Source: Roseovarius sp.
GTDB lineage: Bacteria > Pseudomonadota > Alphaproteobacteria > Rhodobacterales > Rhodobacteraceae
Assembly (NCBI RefSeq): GCF_030373445.1
Contig: NZ_JAUCYU010000008.1
Span: 1-64,000 of the forward strand
Length of the DNA: 64,000 nt
Reading direction: 5' to 3'
Below are positions 56,200 through 64,000 of the stretch, piece by piece; the stretch's first letter is position 1; every line of letters starts with the position of its first letter. Position numbers and translations under genes: made by a program. The notes under the pieces are model-generated. The model saw only the letters and a list, made by a program, of their open reading frames with translations. It ran no database searches and was not told the DNA's origin.

Positions 56200-57060
56200 A
56201 TGAGGCTCATTTGCCCGAATTGCGGGGCACAGTACGAGGTTCCGGACGAGGTTATTCCGGAAGACGGGCGTGACGTACAGTGTTCCAATTGCGGGGACAC
56301 CTGGTTTCAGTCGCACCCAGATCACCCCCATACCGCCGAGCCCGATGAACCGGCCGAGCCCGGCGAGACTGTCGCGGTTGCGGATGCGGATGTGGCCGCC
56401 GATGAGGATGAAGACACGCCCGACTGGGTCGAGGTCGATGACGACGAAGCCGAAGACCTGACCGCGACCCCGGCCGAAGATACGCCCTCCCGGCGCGAGC
56501 TCGACCCCGATGTCGCCAGCGTCCTGCGCGAGGAGGCCTCGCGCGAAAAGCAGGCTCGCGCGGCCGAGAAGGGCTGGCTGGAAACGCAGCCCGATCTCGG
56601 GCTCGACGGGGCGCATGACGACAGTGACCGGCGCTCGCACCAGGCCAAGGCCCGCATGGCACGCCTCCGCGGAGCGGCCACCCCCCAGGATGACCCCGCC
56701 GAGGACGAGGATATAGACCCGGCAACCCGCCGTGGCCTGCTCCCGGATATCGATGACATCAACTCCACCATCGCCTCGGCCCAGCCCGCCGCGAAGGAAG
56801 ATCTCTCCGCCCGCGATGGCAGCACGGTCGCCGCGCCCGAGCGCTCGACCGGCGGCTTCCGCCGCGGTCTGCGCCTGGCCGTGCTGCTGGCGATCATCGC
56901 CACCGCGGTCTACATCTTCTCGCCGGTGATCGCCGAAACCATCCCGGCCACGGCAGAACCGCTGATTGCCTACGTCGAAACGGTGAATGGCTGGCGGGCG
57001 CAGTTGAACGAGGCGGTCGCACCGCTCGTGGCGCAGGTTCAGGAAATGATCGGCGGGTAG
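56200..57060 (+). CDS. MJ0042-type zinc-ribbon membrane protein
   Basis: This 286-residue protein starts with MRLICPNCGAQYEVPDEVIPEDGRDVQCSNC in pieces: C5-x2-C8 and C28-x2-C31 form a zinc finger of the MJ0042 family. A long acidic segment (about 55-215) and a single C-terminal helix (about 224-243) follow. Such proteins occur in Rhodobacteraceae next to ftsE. Function unknown. The ATG at 56200 was chosen because the zinc ribbon starts there. Confidence 0.85.
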   Translation: MRLICPNCGAQYEVPDEVIPEDGRDVQCSNCGDTWFQSHPDHPHTAEPDEPAEPGETVAVADADVAADEDEDTPDWVEVDDDEAEDLTATPAEDTPSRRELDPDVASVLREEASREKQARAAEKGWLETQPDLGLDGAHDDSDRRSHQAKARMARLRGAATPQDDPAEDEDIDPATRRGLLPDIDDINSTIASAQPAAKEDLSARDGSTVAAPERSTGGFRRGLRLAVLLAIIATAVYIFSPVIAETIPATAEPLIAYVETVNGWRAQLNEAVAPLVAQVQEMIGG

Positions 57061-57075
57061 CGGTACCGCCCCGCC

Positions 57076-59673
57076 TCAGAACCGCTCCAGCAGCCGCTTG
57101 AGATATTCCAGTTCCACGTCCGGCCGCTCGCCCTCGCCCGAGCGCCGGCGGATCTCGTCCAGCAACTCCCGCGCCCGGCGGTAAACGTCCTCGCCCTGCA
57201 ACAGGTTGTCCTGCGTGCCCACCTGTGAACCCTGGCCGGGCGCCCGGCCCAGCGGATCGTTCTGCTGGTCGCCGAACTGGCCGCGGGCCTGCCCTTGCGC
57301 GCCCTGGGTCTGGTTGTTCTCGGCCATCGCCTCCCCAAGGTTCCGCATCCCCTCGCGCAGCGCTTCCATCGCCTCCGATTGCCGGTCGATCGCCTCGGCC
57401 AGGTCATCCTGCCGCAGCGCATCCTTGGCACCCCGCATCGCCTGGTCGGCCCGGTCGAGCGACTCGCGTGCCGCGTCGCCCGCCTCGCTGCCGGCGCCGG
57501 GCAGGTTGCCGCGCTGCCGTTCCAGCTCGCGCCGCAGCGCCTCCTGCCGGTCGGCGAGCGAACCCTGCTGGCCCTGCTGCCCTTCCTGACCGTTCTGGCC
57601 CTGCTGCTGCCCTGGCTGCTGGCCGGGCTGGTTGCCCTGGCCCTGCTGGTGGCTTTGGCCCCGCCCTTGCGAGCCATCGCGGCCCTCGTTCTGCTGCGAC
57701 TGGCCCTGCTGGGAATTGGGGTTGAACTGCTCCTGCAGGTCGCGGAACGCCTGGTCCGACAGGCCCTGCTGATCGCGCAGCGTCTCGGCCAGCCCCTCCA
57801 TCGCCTCCTGCCCGGGGTTCTGGCCCTGTTGACCCTGCTGGCCCTCGGTCATCCGCAGGTTCTCCATCATCTCCTGGAATTCCTGCAGCGCCTGTTCGGC
57901 CTCGGCATAGCGCCCTTCCTCCATCAGCTCCTGGATCCGGTCCATCATGTCCTGCAGATCCTGCTGGTTCAGCGTCATCATGTTCTCGGACAGCTGTTGG
58001 TCGCCCTGCTGCTGCTCGCCATCGCGCTGCGCCTGCTGCGACTTCTGCCGCAGGTAGTCCTGCGTGGCATCCCGAAGCTCCTGCATCAGCCGGGCGATCT
58101 CGTCCTCGCTGGCGCCGTTGCGCATCGCCTCGCTCAACCGCTCCTGAGCCTCGCGCATCCGCTCCAGCGCGTCGCCGATATCGCCATCCTCCAGCACCAG
58201 CGCCAGGTCCCAAAGCGCCTGCGCCACCTCGTCCCGCGCCTCGGTCGTCAGGCTGTCATGCGCCGTCAGCGTTTCCAGCCGCCGAAGGATCACCCGCAGC
58301 CGCAGATAGGCCGTCTCCGACCGGAACAACCCCTCTTCCGGCGCATGCGACACCGCCCGCAGCACCTGCGCCACGCGCTTCGCATTGTCGCGCGACCACA
58401 ACAGGTCGCGCCGCATCTCGATGACCGAGGCCGCCAGCGGATCAAAGAACCGCCGCGCCGGCAGGCGCATCTCCTCCGGCGCGCTCTGCCCGGCCTGCTC
58501 GGCTGCATCGCGCACTTCCAGCTCCAGCGTCACCGGCAGGTGCGCCCAGGGATGCTGCGACAGGTTCTCGATCAGGGTTTCGGTAAACTCCGCCCGGTCG
58601 CCGGTGATCGGCATCGGCAGGTCGATCGAGATCGGCTCCCGCGGCTCCGGCTCCACCGCCAGCCCGTAACGCCGTTCCACCGCGTCGAGGTCCAGCCGGA
58701 AGGTCGCCTTGCCCGCCACCACGCCGTGATCGTCCTCGGCCTTGAACGGCTGGCTCATCTGCCCGTCGAAGGTCGTCTTCGCCCCGTCCGAGACAAGCGA
58801 AACCTGCGGTTCCCGGTCGGGGATCGCCACGATCGTCCACGACTTTCCGCCCGGTCCGTCGATGCTCAGCGTGCCGTCCGACACGATCACGAAGGAATGT
58901 TCCGTGTCCGTCGCCGCGCCCACGTCCTCCGTCCGGCCCGAGACGGTCTCGGCCACGCTCAGCGCACCGACCTCCCCGTAAAGCCGCACGGTCACCCGGC
59001 TGCCCTCCGGCACCCGGATCTCGCCCTTCTGGTCGTTGAGGTAGAGGCTCGGCAGCCCGGTATAGGTCGGCGGTTCGATCCAGCCTTCCCAGGCAGGGCC
59101 CGTCGCGATGTCCGGGCCGCTCCCCGGCCCCATCTGCGAAACCGAACCCACCCGCATGACCGACCCGAAGAGCAGCGCCACGACCAGCCCCAGCAAGGCA
59201 ACGTAGCGCAGCCCGAACGGGTCACGCGGCGCCAGCGCAAGGTCCGGCTCCACCGCCTTCGCGGCGCTCGCCCGCTCGGCCATGCGCCGCAGATGCGCCT
59301 GCCACAGGGCTTCCGAGGCCGGGTCGCCCCCGCCGATCGCCTGCCGGTCGCCCAGCGCCGCCAGCGGCCGGCCCGGCATCACGCTGTCCATCCGGTCGAC
59401 GGCCTCCTGCCGCCTCGGCCAGCGGAACCGCATCGCGCCATGAATGGCAAAACCGATCAGGCCCAGCCCGGCCAGCACGAAGCCCACCCAGACCACCTCG
59501 ACCGGCATCAAATCCTGCAATCCAAGGATCAGCACGGCAGCCGTCGCCGCCAGCACCGTCCAGAACGGCCAGAACGCCCGCACCAGCCGTTCCGCGATCA
59601 GCCCGGCCCATGTCAGGCTGAGCGGACGCCGCAAACGGCTCATCACGGGGGTCAGAGGGGTCTGTCTGGCCAT
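57076..59673 (-). CDS. DUF4175 (TIGR02302-type) membrane protein with Gln/Gly-rich region
   Basis: This 865-residue protein has two or three N-terminal helices (FWPFWTVLAATAAVLILGL, VVWVGFVLAGLGLIGFAI; another near 170). A large extracytoplasmic region follows, then a long helical stretch rich in E/Q/R, and then a Gln/Gly/Asn-rich low-complexity segment (about 660-760). Architecture and sequence match the alphaproteobacterial TIGR02302/DUF4175 group. Function unknown. It is convergent with the zinc-ribbon gene (15-bp gap). Confidence 0.85.
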   Translation of the reverse strand: MARQTPLTPVMSRLRRPLSLTWAGLIAERLVRAFWPFWTVLAATAAVLILGLQDLMPVEVVWVGFVLAGLGLIGFAIHGAMRFRWPRRQEAVDRMDSVMPGRPLAALGDRQAIGGGDPASEALWQAHLRRMAERASAAKAVEPDLALAPRDPFGLRYVALLGLVVALLFGSVMRVGSVSQMGPGSGPDIATGPAWEGWIEPPTYTGLPSLYLNDQKGEIRVPEGSRVTVRLYGEVGALSVAETVSGRTEDVGAATDTEHSFVIVSDGTLSIDGPGGKSWTIVAIPDREPQVSLVSDGAKTTFDGQMSQPFKAEDDHGVVAGKATFRLDLDAVERRYGLAVEPEPREPISIDLPMPITGDRAEFTETLIENLSQHPWAHLPVTLELEVRDAAEQAGQSAPEEMRLPARRFFDPLAASVIEMRRDLLWSRDNAKRVAQVLRAVSHAPEEGLFRSETAYLRLRVILRRLETLTAHDSLTTEARDEVAQALWDLALVLEDGDIGDALERMREAQERLSEAMRNGASEDEIARLMQELRDATQDYLRQKSQQAQRDGEQQQGDQQLSENMMTLNQQDLQDMMDRIQELMEEGRYAEAEQALQEFQEMMENLRMTEGQQGQQGQNPGQEAMEGLAETLRDQQGLSDQAFRDLQEQFNPNSQQGQSQQNEGRDGSQGRGQSHQQGQGNQPGQQPGQQQGQNGQEGQQGQQGSLADRQEALRRELERQRGNLPGAGSEAGDAARESLDRADQAMRGAKDALRQDDLAEAIDRQSEAMEALREGMRNLGEAMAENNQTQGAQGQARGQFGDQQNDPLGRAPGQGSQVGTQDNLLQGEDVYRRARELLDEIRRRSGEGERPDVELEYLKRLLERF

Positions 59674-59713
59674 GCTCCCTTCCGGATCGGGGGCTGCCGC
59701 ACCTGTCGCACTC

Positions 59714-60979
59714 TTACAGCCATTCCGGAATGGTATCGCGATTTATCATCTCGTCAAAGGTCGGACGCGCCCTGATGACGGCAAATTGATGCCCATGCAC
59801 CAGCACTTCCGGCACCAGGGGCCGGGTGTTGTACTCGCTCGCCATCACCGCGCCATAGGCCCCGGCACTGCGAAATGCCACGAGGTCGCCCTCGCCCACC
59901 GGCGGCATGATCCGGCCCTTGGCAAAGGTATCGCCGCTTTCACAGACAGGCCCGACGATATCATACGGCGCCTGCTCGACCGCCGCGTCGGGCTCGATCA
60001 CCGGCACGATATCGTGGTGCGCCTCGTACATGGCCGGGCGGATCAGGTCGTTCATCGCCCCGTCGAGGATCAGGAAATTCCGCCCCTCGCCCTCCTTGAG
60101 GTAAATCACCCGGCTGACCAAAATTCCGGCATTTCCGACCACCAGCCGCCCCGGCTCGATCTCGATCTCGCAGCCCAGATGCCCCAGCTCCTCGCGAATC
60201 ATCGCGCCGTAATCCAGCGGCAGCGGCGGCGCCTCGTTGCTCCGCGTGTAGGGAATGCCGAGGCCTCCGCCGAGGTCGAGCCGCCGGATGTCATGCCCGT
60301 CGGCCCTGAGCGTCTCGGTCAGTTCCGCCACCTTCCGATAGGCCAGCCGGAACGGCTCCAGATCGGTGAGCTGACTGCCGATATGCACGTCGACCCCGAT
60401 CACCTTCAGCCCCGGCAGGGCCGCGGCCTCGGCATAGACCTCGCGGGCCCGTGCGATGGGAATGCCGAACTTGTTCTCGCTCTTGCCCGTGGCGATCTTG
60501 GCATGGGTCTTCGCGTCCACGTCCGGGTTCACCCGGATCGTCACCGGCACCGTCGCGCCAAGGCCCGCCGCCACCTCGCTCAGCGCCCGCAACTCCGGCT
60601 CGCTCTCGACGTTGAACTGCCGGATACCGCCTTCGATCGCCAGCCGCATCTCGTCGCGTGTCTTGCCGACGCCCGAGAACACGACCCGCTCCCCCGGCAC
60701 GCCCGCCGCCTTCGCCCGCGCGTATTCCCCGCCCGAGACCACGTCCATCCCCGCGCCAAGCCCCGCCAGCGTCTTCAGGATCGCCTGGTTGCTCGCCGCC
60801 TTCATCGCGTAGCAGACAAGGTGGTCCATGCCGGCCAGCGCCTCGTCGAACAGCCGGAAATGCCGCGTCAGCGTGGCAGTGGAATAGCAATAGAACGGCG
60901 TGCCCACCGCGGCCGCGATCTCGGCCACCGGCACGTCCTCGGCATGCAGCACCCCGTCCCGATACAGGAAATGGTCCAT
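59714..60979 (-). CDS. lysA: LysA, diaminopimelate decarboxylase
   Basis: This 421-residue PLP enzyme has CYAMKAASN with the PLP lysine, GGLGIPY for the phosphate, EPGRLVVGNAG and the GPVCESGD motif of the active site. It converts meso-diaminopimelate to lysine. It lies at the end of an argH-lipoprotein-lysA run on the minus strand, as in many alphaproteobacteria. Confidence 0.97.
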   Translation of the reverse strand: MDHFLYRDGVLHAEDVPVAEIAAAVGTPFYCYSTATLTRHFRLFDEALAGMDHLVCYAMKAASNQAILKTLAGLGAGMDVVSGGEYARAKAAGVPGERVVFSGVGKTRDEMRLAIEGGIRQFNVESEPELRALSEVAAGLGATVPVTIRVNPDVDAKTHAKIATGKSENKFGIPIARAREVYAEAAALPGLKVIGVDVHIGSQLTDLEPFRLAYRKVAELTETLRADGHDIRRLDLGGGLGIPYTRSNEAPPLPLDYGAMIREELGHLGCEIEIEPGRLVVGNAGILVSRVIYLKEGEGRNFLILDGAMNDLIRPAMYEAHHDIVPVIEPDAAVEQAPYDIVGPVCESGDTFAKGRIMPPVGEGDLVAFRSAGAYGAVMASEYNTRPLVPEVLVHGHQFAVIRARPTFDEMINRDTIPEWL

Positions 60980-61005
60980 CTCTCAGCCTCACCCCGGCGT
61001 TTCAT

Positions 61006-61033
61006 CTTTCCGGAAATACTCAATTCCCCGGCC
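61006..61033. repeat. degenerate CTTCTTCTTGG repeat (copy 4)
   Basis: CATCTTTCCGGAAATACTCAATTCCCCGG (61003-61031) keeps the AAATACTC and CCCCGG boxes of the other copies but lost the CTTCTTCTTGG core. It lies between the lipoprotein and lysA genes. Confidence 0.35.
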
Positions 61034-61093
61034 AGGGCCCGCGATACCGCATCCGGTGGGCACAGACCATCCGGCAAATCACCCCCGGGGGAT

Positions 61094-61273
61094 TCAGAGG
61101 CTTGTGCCCACACCCATCGTGAACCGTCCCGAGACGAAATCGGCGCCGACCCCGCCGCTCAGCCCGTTCGAGCCCATCCCGACATTGGCATTCATCGACG
61201 GCTGGATCGGTTCGCCATCGGCGCCACAGGCCGCCAGCGCCGCGAGGCTCACAAGAACGAAGACGCGTTTCAT
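61094..61273 (-). CDS. small lipoprotein between argH and lysA
   Basis: This 59-residue protein has a lipobox LAAC (Cys16: [16 protein letters not shown]) and a short glycine-rich mature part ([17 protein letters not shown]). The ATG overlaps the argH stop (ATGA), which supports it being real. A small lipoprotein in this place is common in Rhodobacteraceae. Function unknown. Confidence 0.82.
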   Translation of the reverse strand: MKRVFVLVSLAALAACGADGEPIQPSMNANVGMGSNGLSGGVGADFVSGRFTMGVGTSL

Positions 61274-62661
61274 GACAGGATCTCCTTCCACCGGGCTATC
61301 TGTTCGCGCACGCGTACCGGTGCGGTGCCGCCAAGGCTCGTCCGGGACGCCACCGAATTATGCACACCCAGCACGTCGAATACATCCCCCGTGATCGCCC
61401 CGTGCACCGTTTGCATGTCCTCGAGGCTCAAATCCGGCAAATCGCACCCTTTCTTCTCGGCCATCGCCACCAGCGATCCGGTCACGTGATGCGCCTCCCG
61501 GAACGGCATGCCCAGCACCCGCACCAGCCAGTCGGCCAGGTCCGTGGCGGTCGAGAACCCGGTCGCCGCCGCCGCCTCGAGGTTCTCGCGCAACGGTGTC
61601 ATGTCGCGCACCATCCCCTCCATCGCCGCCAGCGCCAGCATCAGGTGATCGGCCGCGTCGAAGACCTGCTCCTTGTCCTCCTGCATGTCCTTGGAATAGG
61701 CCAAGGGCAGCCCCTTCATCACCGTCATCAGCGCCACGTTCGCCCCGAAGATCCGCCCCACCTTGGCCCGCAGAAGCTCCGCCGCGTCGGGATTCTTCTT
61801 CTGCGGCATGATCGACGACCCGGTCGAGAACCGGTCGGAGAGCGCCACGAACCGGAACTGCGCCGATGACCAGATCACCAGCTCCTCGGCAAACCGGCTC
61901 AGGTGCATCGCGCAGATGCTGGCCACACCCAGGAATTCCAGCGCGAAATCCCGGTCGCTCACCGCATCGAGGCTGTTGGCACAGGGCCGGTCAAACCCCA
62001 GCGCCTCCGCCGTCATCTCCCGGTCGATCGGGAAAGACGTGCCCGCCAGCGCCGCCGCGCCCAGCGGGCATTCGTTCATCCGCTTCCGCGCATCGCGCAC
62101 CCGGCTCAGATCCCGCCCGAACATCTCCACATAGGCCATCATGTGATGGCCCCATGTCACCGGCTGCGCCACCTGCAGATGCGTGAACCCCGGCATGACC
62201 CAGTCCGCCCCGGCCTCCGCCTGCGCGAGGCACGCTTGCAAGAGCGTGACGAGCCCCGCCTCCGCCGCATCCAGCTGATCGCGCACCCACAACCGGAAAT
62301 CCGTCGCCACCTGGTCATTCCGGCTCCGGCCCGTGTGCAGACGCCCGGCAGGCTCGCCGATCACCTCCTTCAGCCGCGCCTCGACATTCATGTGAATGTC
62401 CTCCAGCGCGGTGGAAAATTCGAACGTGCCGCCTTCGATCTCTGACAAGACCGTGAGCAGCCCTTCCCTCATCGCCTCGGCATCCTTATCACTGACGATG
62501 CCCGTCGCGGCCAGCATGGCGGCATGGGCCCTCGAGCCGGCGATATCCTGTGCCGCCAGACGCTTGTCGAACCCGATCGAGGCGTTAATTGCCTCCATGA
62601 TCGCGTCCGGTCCGGCGGCAAAGCGGCCGCCCCACATCTGGTTCGAGGTCGTGTCAGTCAT
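61270..62661 (-). CDS. argH: ArgH, argininosuccinate lyase
   Basis: This 463-residue enzyme of the fumarase/aspartase superfamily has the signature [16 protein letters not shown]. It starts [14 protein letters not shown], as in the family. It cleaves argininosuccinate to arginine and fumarate. It is divergent from the thioredoxin gene (22 bp), so their promoters overlap. Confidence 0.98.
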   Translation of the reverse strand: MTDTTSNQMWGGRFAAGPDAIMEAINASIGFDKRLAAQDIAGSRAHAAMLAATGIVSDKDAEAMREGLLTVLSEIEGGTFEFSTALEDIHMNVEARLKEVIGEPAGRLHTGRSRNDQVATDFRLWVRDQLDAAEAGLVTLLQACLAQAEAGADWVMPGFTHLQVAQPVTWGHHMMAYVEMFGRDLSRVRDARKRMNECPLGAAALAGTSFPIDREMTAEALGFDRPCANSLDAVSDRDFALEFLGVASICAMHLSRFAEELVIWSSAQFRFVALSDRFSTGSSIMPQKKNPDAAELLRAKVGRIFGANVALMTVMKGLPLAYSKDMQEDKEQVFDAADHLMLALAAMEGMVRDMTPLRENLEAAAATGFSTATDLADWLVRVLGMPFREAHHVTGSLVAMAEKKGCDLPDLSLEDMQTVHGAITGDVFDVLGVHNSVASRTSLGGTAPVRVREQIARWKEILS

Positions 62662-62683
62662 GTCTTGGCCCTTCGGAGGGAAT

Positions 62684-63250
62684 ATGAAAATCCTGTCTGC
62701 GCTCGTCCTTTATACATGCATGATCCTCGGTGCAAACGCCGCCGCGGCCGACATGAACAAGCTCGCCGCCATGCGCGAGGGCGACATGAAGAAACTCTCC
62801 TTCCATTCCGAGCCGAAGGAGGTCTCGCAGGCCAGCTACACCATGGAAGACGGCAGCACCGGTTCGCTCGCCGATTACCAGGGCAAGATCGCGGTGGTGA
62901 ACTTCTGGGCCACCTGGTGCGCCCCCTGCCGCAAGGAAATGCCCATGCTCTCCGAGCTGCAATCCGACCTGGGCGGCGAGGATTTCGACGTCGTCACCAT
63001 CGCCACCGGCCGCAACCCGCCCCCGGCAATGAAATCCTTCTTCGACGAGATCGGCGTCGACAATCTCCCCCTCCACCGCGACCCCAAGATGCAGATCTCG
63101 CGCGAGATGGGCATCCTCGGCCTGCCGATCACCGTCATCCTGAACCGCGACGGGCAGGAGATCGCGCGGATGCAGGGCGACGCCCACTGGAACTCCGACA
63201 GCGCCAAGGCGATTCTCAGGGCGTTGATCGAGGACGGCGCCTCCGGCTGA
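62684..63250 (+). CDS. TlpA-like thioredoxin-fold protein, exported
   Basis: This 188-residue protein has an N-terminal signal ([20 protein letters not shown]) and a thioredoxin motif [10 protein letters not shown] with Cys79 and Cys82. A later [13 protein letters not shown] contains the cis-proline. Such TlpA proteins reduce periplasmic disulfides, for example in cytochrome maturation or copper delivery. The partner is unknown. GGAGGG precedes the ATG. Confidence 0.9.
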   Translation: MKILSALVLYTCMILGANAAAADMNKLAAMREGDMKKLSFHSEPKEVSQASYTMEDGSTGSLADYQGKIAVVNFWATWCAPCRKEMPMLSELQSDLGGEDFDVVTIATGRNPPPAMKSFFDEIGVDNLPLHRDPKMQISREMGILGLPITVILNRDGQEIARMQGDAHWNSDSAKAILRALIEDGASG

Positions 63251-63292
63251 CATCTCTTGCCGGATGGCGCGGGAAGGTCTAAGGCCCGTTCC

Positions 63293-64000
63293 ATGTTCGA
63301 CAACGCCGACGATATCCACCCGCTGTTCGAGGGCGCCCCCTCAAGCACCGAGTTCAAGAAACTCCGCAAACGCATCGTGCGCCAGACGCGCGAGGCGGTG
63401 GAACAGTACGGCATGGTCGAAAAGGGTGCCAAGTGGCTCGTCTGCCTTTCCGGAGGGAAAGACAGCTACACCCTGCTGGCCATTCTCTACGAGCTGAAAT
63501 GGCGCGGCCTCCTGCCGGTCGAGCTGCTGGCCTGCAACCTCGACCAGGGCCAGCCCGGCTTCCCAGCCACTGTCCTGCCCGAGTTCCTCGAGAAAATGGG
63601 CGTGCCCCACCGGATCGAGTACCAGGACACCTATTCCGTCGTCGTCGACAAGGTCCCGCAGGGCCGCACCTACTGTGCCCTCTGCTCGCGCCTCCGCCGC
63701 GGCCACCTCTACCGCATCGCCCGCGAGGAAGGCTGTTCGGCCGTCGTACTCGGTCACCACCGCGACGACATCCTCGAGACGTTCTTCATGAACCTCTTCC
63801 ACGGCGGCCGCCTTGCCACCATGCCCCCGAAACTGGTCAACGAAGAGGGCGACCTCTTCCTCTACCGCCCCCTCTCCTTCGTCGCCGAGGCCGATTGCGA
63901 GCGCTTCGCCAAGGCCATGAACTACCCGATCATCCCCTGCGACCTCTGCGGCTCGCAGGACGGGCTCCAGCGCCAGCAGGTCAAGCAGATCCTCGATGGC
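63293..64000 (+). CDS. ttcA: TtcA, tRNA 2-thiocytidine(32) synthetase (3' end beyond window)
   Basis: This is 236 codons of a gene that runs off the right edge. It has the PP-loop SGGKDS (53-58) for ATP and CALC (Cys128-x2-Cys131) and CDLC near 217-220, which coordinate the iron-sulfur cluster. It thiolates C32 of some tRNAs. Full length in relatives is roughly 290 residues. Confidence 0.95.
   Translation, partial: MFDNADDIHPLFEGAPSSTEFKKLRKRIVRQTREAVEQYGMVEKGAKWLVCLSGGKDSYTLLAILYELKWRGLLPVELLACNLDQGQPGFPATVLPEFLEKMGVPHRIEYQDTYSVVVDKVPQGRTYCALCSRLRRGHLYRIAREEGCSAVVLGHHRDDILETFFMNLFHGGRLATMPPKLVNEEGDLFLYRPLSFVAEADCERFAKAMNYPIIPCDLCGSQDGLQRQQVKQILDG

Overview
The window comes from a high-GC alphaproteobacterium, almost certainly Rhodobacteraceae (Roseobacter group). 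Supporting this are the 5' end of a 16S rRNA gene at the left edge, the TTGCG-type rrn promoter, a 41-residue L36 of the single-cysteine type, ethylmalonyl-CoA pathway genes, and TCA-cycle operons with the interspersed small genes typical of that family. No phage, insertion sequence, plasmid function or CRISPR array is visible; apart from the glycan block this is ordinary chromosome.

Layout. 1-1101: start of an rrn operon reading left, with leader, boxA-like site, promoter and A/T-rich upstream element. Behind it lies an unusual 205-bp array of 15 GANTC (CcrM methylation) sites next to a perfect DnaA box. 1102-5158: msrPQ (periplasmic methionine sulfoxide repair), a membrane-anchored glutamate-synthase-like FMN protein and a fasciclin-domain protein. 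5408-18116: a surface-glycan block with a GSCFA protein, an SGNH-like protein, two alpha/beta-hydrolase-like paralogues, a DXD glycosyltransferase, three paralogous GT2-type glycosyltransferase domains (one fused to a sulfotransferase-like domain), two further sulfotransferases, a PagL-like outer-membrane protein and a methyltransferase. 18396-30052: clpB with a sigma-32 type promoter, pyrF, a NUDIX hydrolase, dinB, an N-formylglutamate amidohydrolase-like gene, tRNA-Val(GAC), rpmJ, a DUF1989 protein, an FAD dehydrogenase and a BNR-repeat protein.

30049-52982 is a central-metabolism district. It holds sdhCDAB (with a P-loop sulfotransferase-like gene between sdhA and sdhB), mesaconyl-CoA hydratase with malyl-CoA thioesterase, mdh, and sucC-lipoprotein-sucD-DUF805-sucA-sucB-(small membrane genes)-lpd. 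These would supply five TCA steps plus glyoxylate/propionyl-CoA assimilation reactions. Paired palindromes (core GTGATCAC, centres 20 and 21 bp apart) lie upstream of both sdhC and sucC and nowhere else that I saw, except once inside the neighbouring DUF1194 gene. I infer a shared TCA-cycle regulator.

53131-64000: a PPOX-fold protein, plsC, ftsX and ftsE on the minus strand, a zinc-ribbon membrane protein, a DUF4175 protein, lysA, a small lipoprotein, argH, a TlpA-like thioredoxin and the start of ttcA.

The most promising leads are the helically phased GANTC array behind the rrn promoter, the twin GTGATCAC operators, the glycosyltransferase-sulfotransferase fusion within the glycan block, and the non-TCA genes embedded in the sdh and suc operons. 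Family names come from recognition of motifs and protein sequence by eye; no database search was run.
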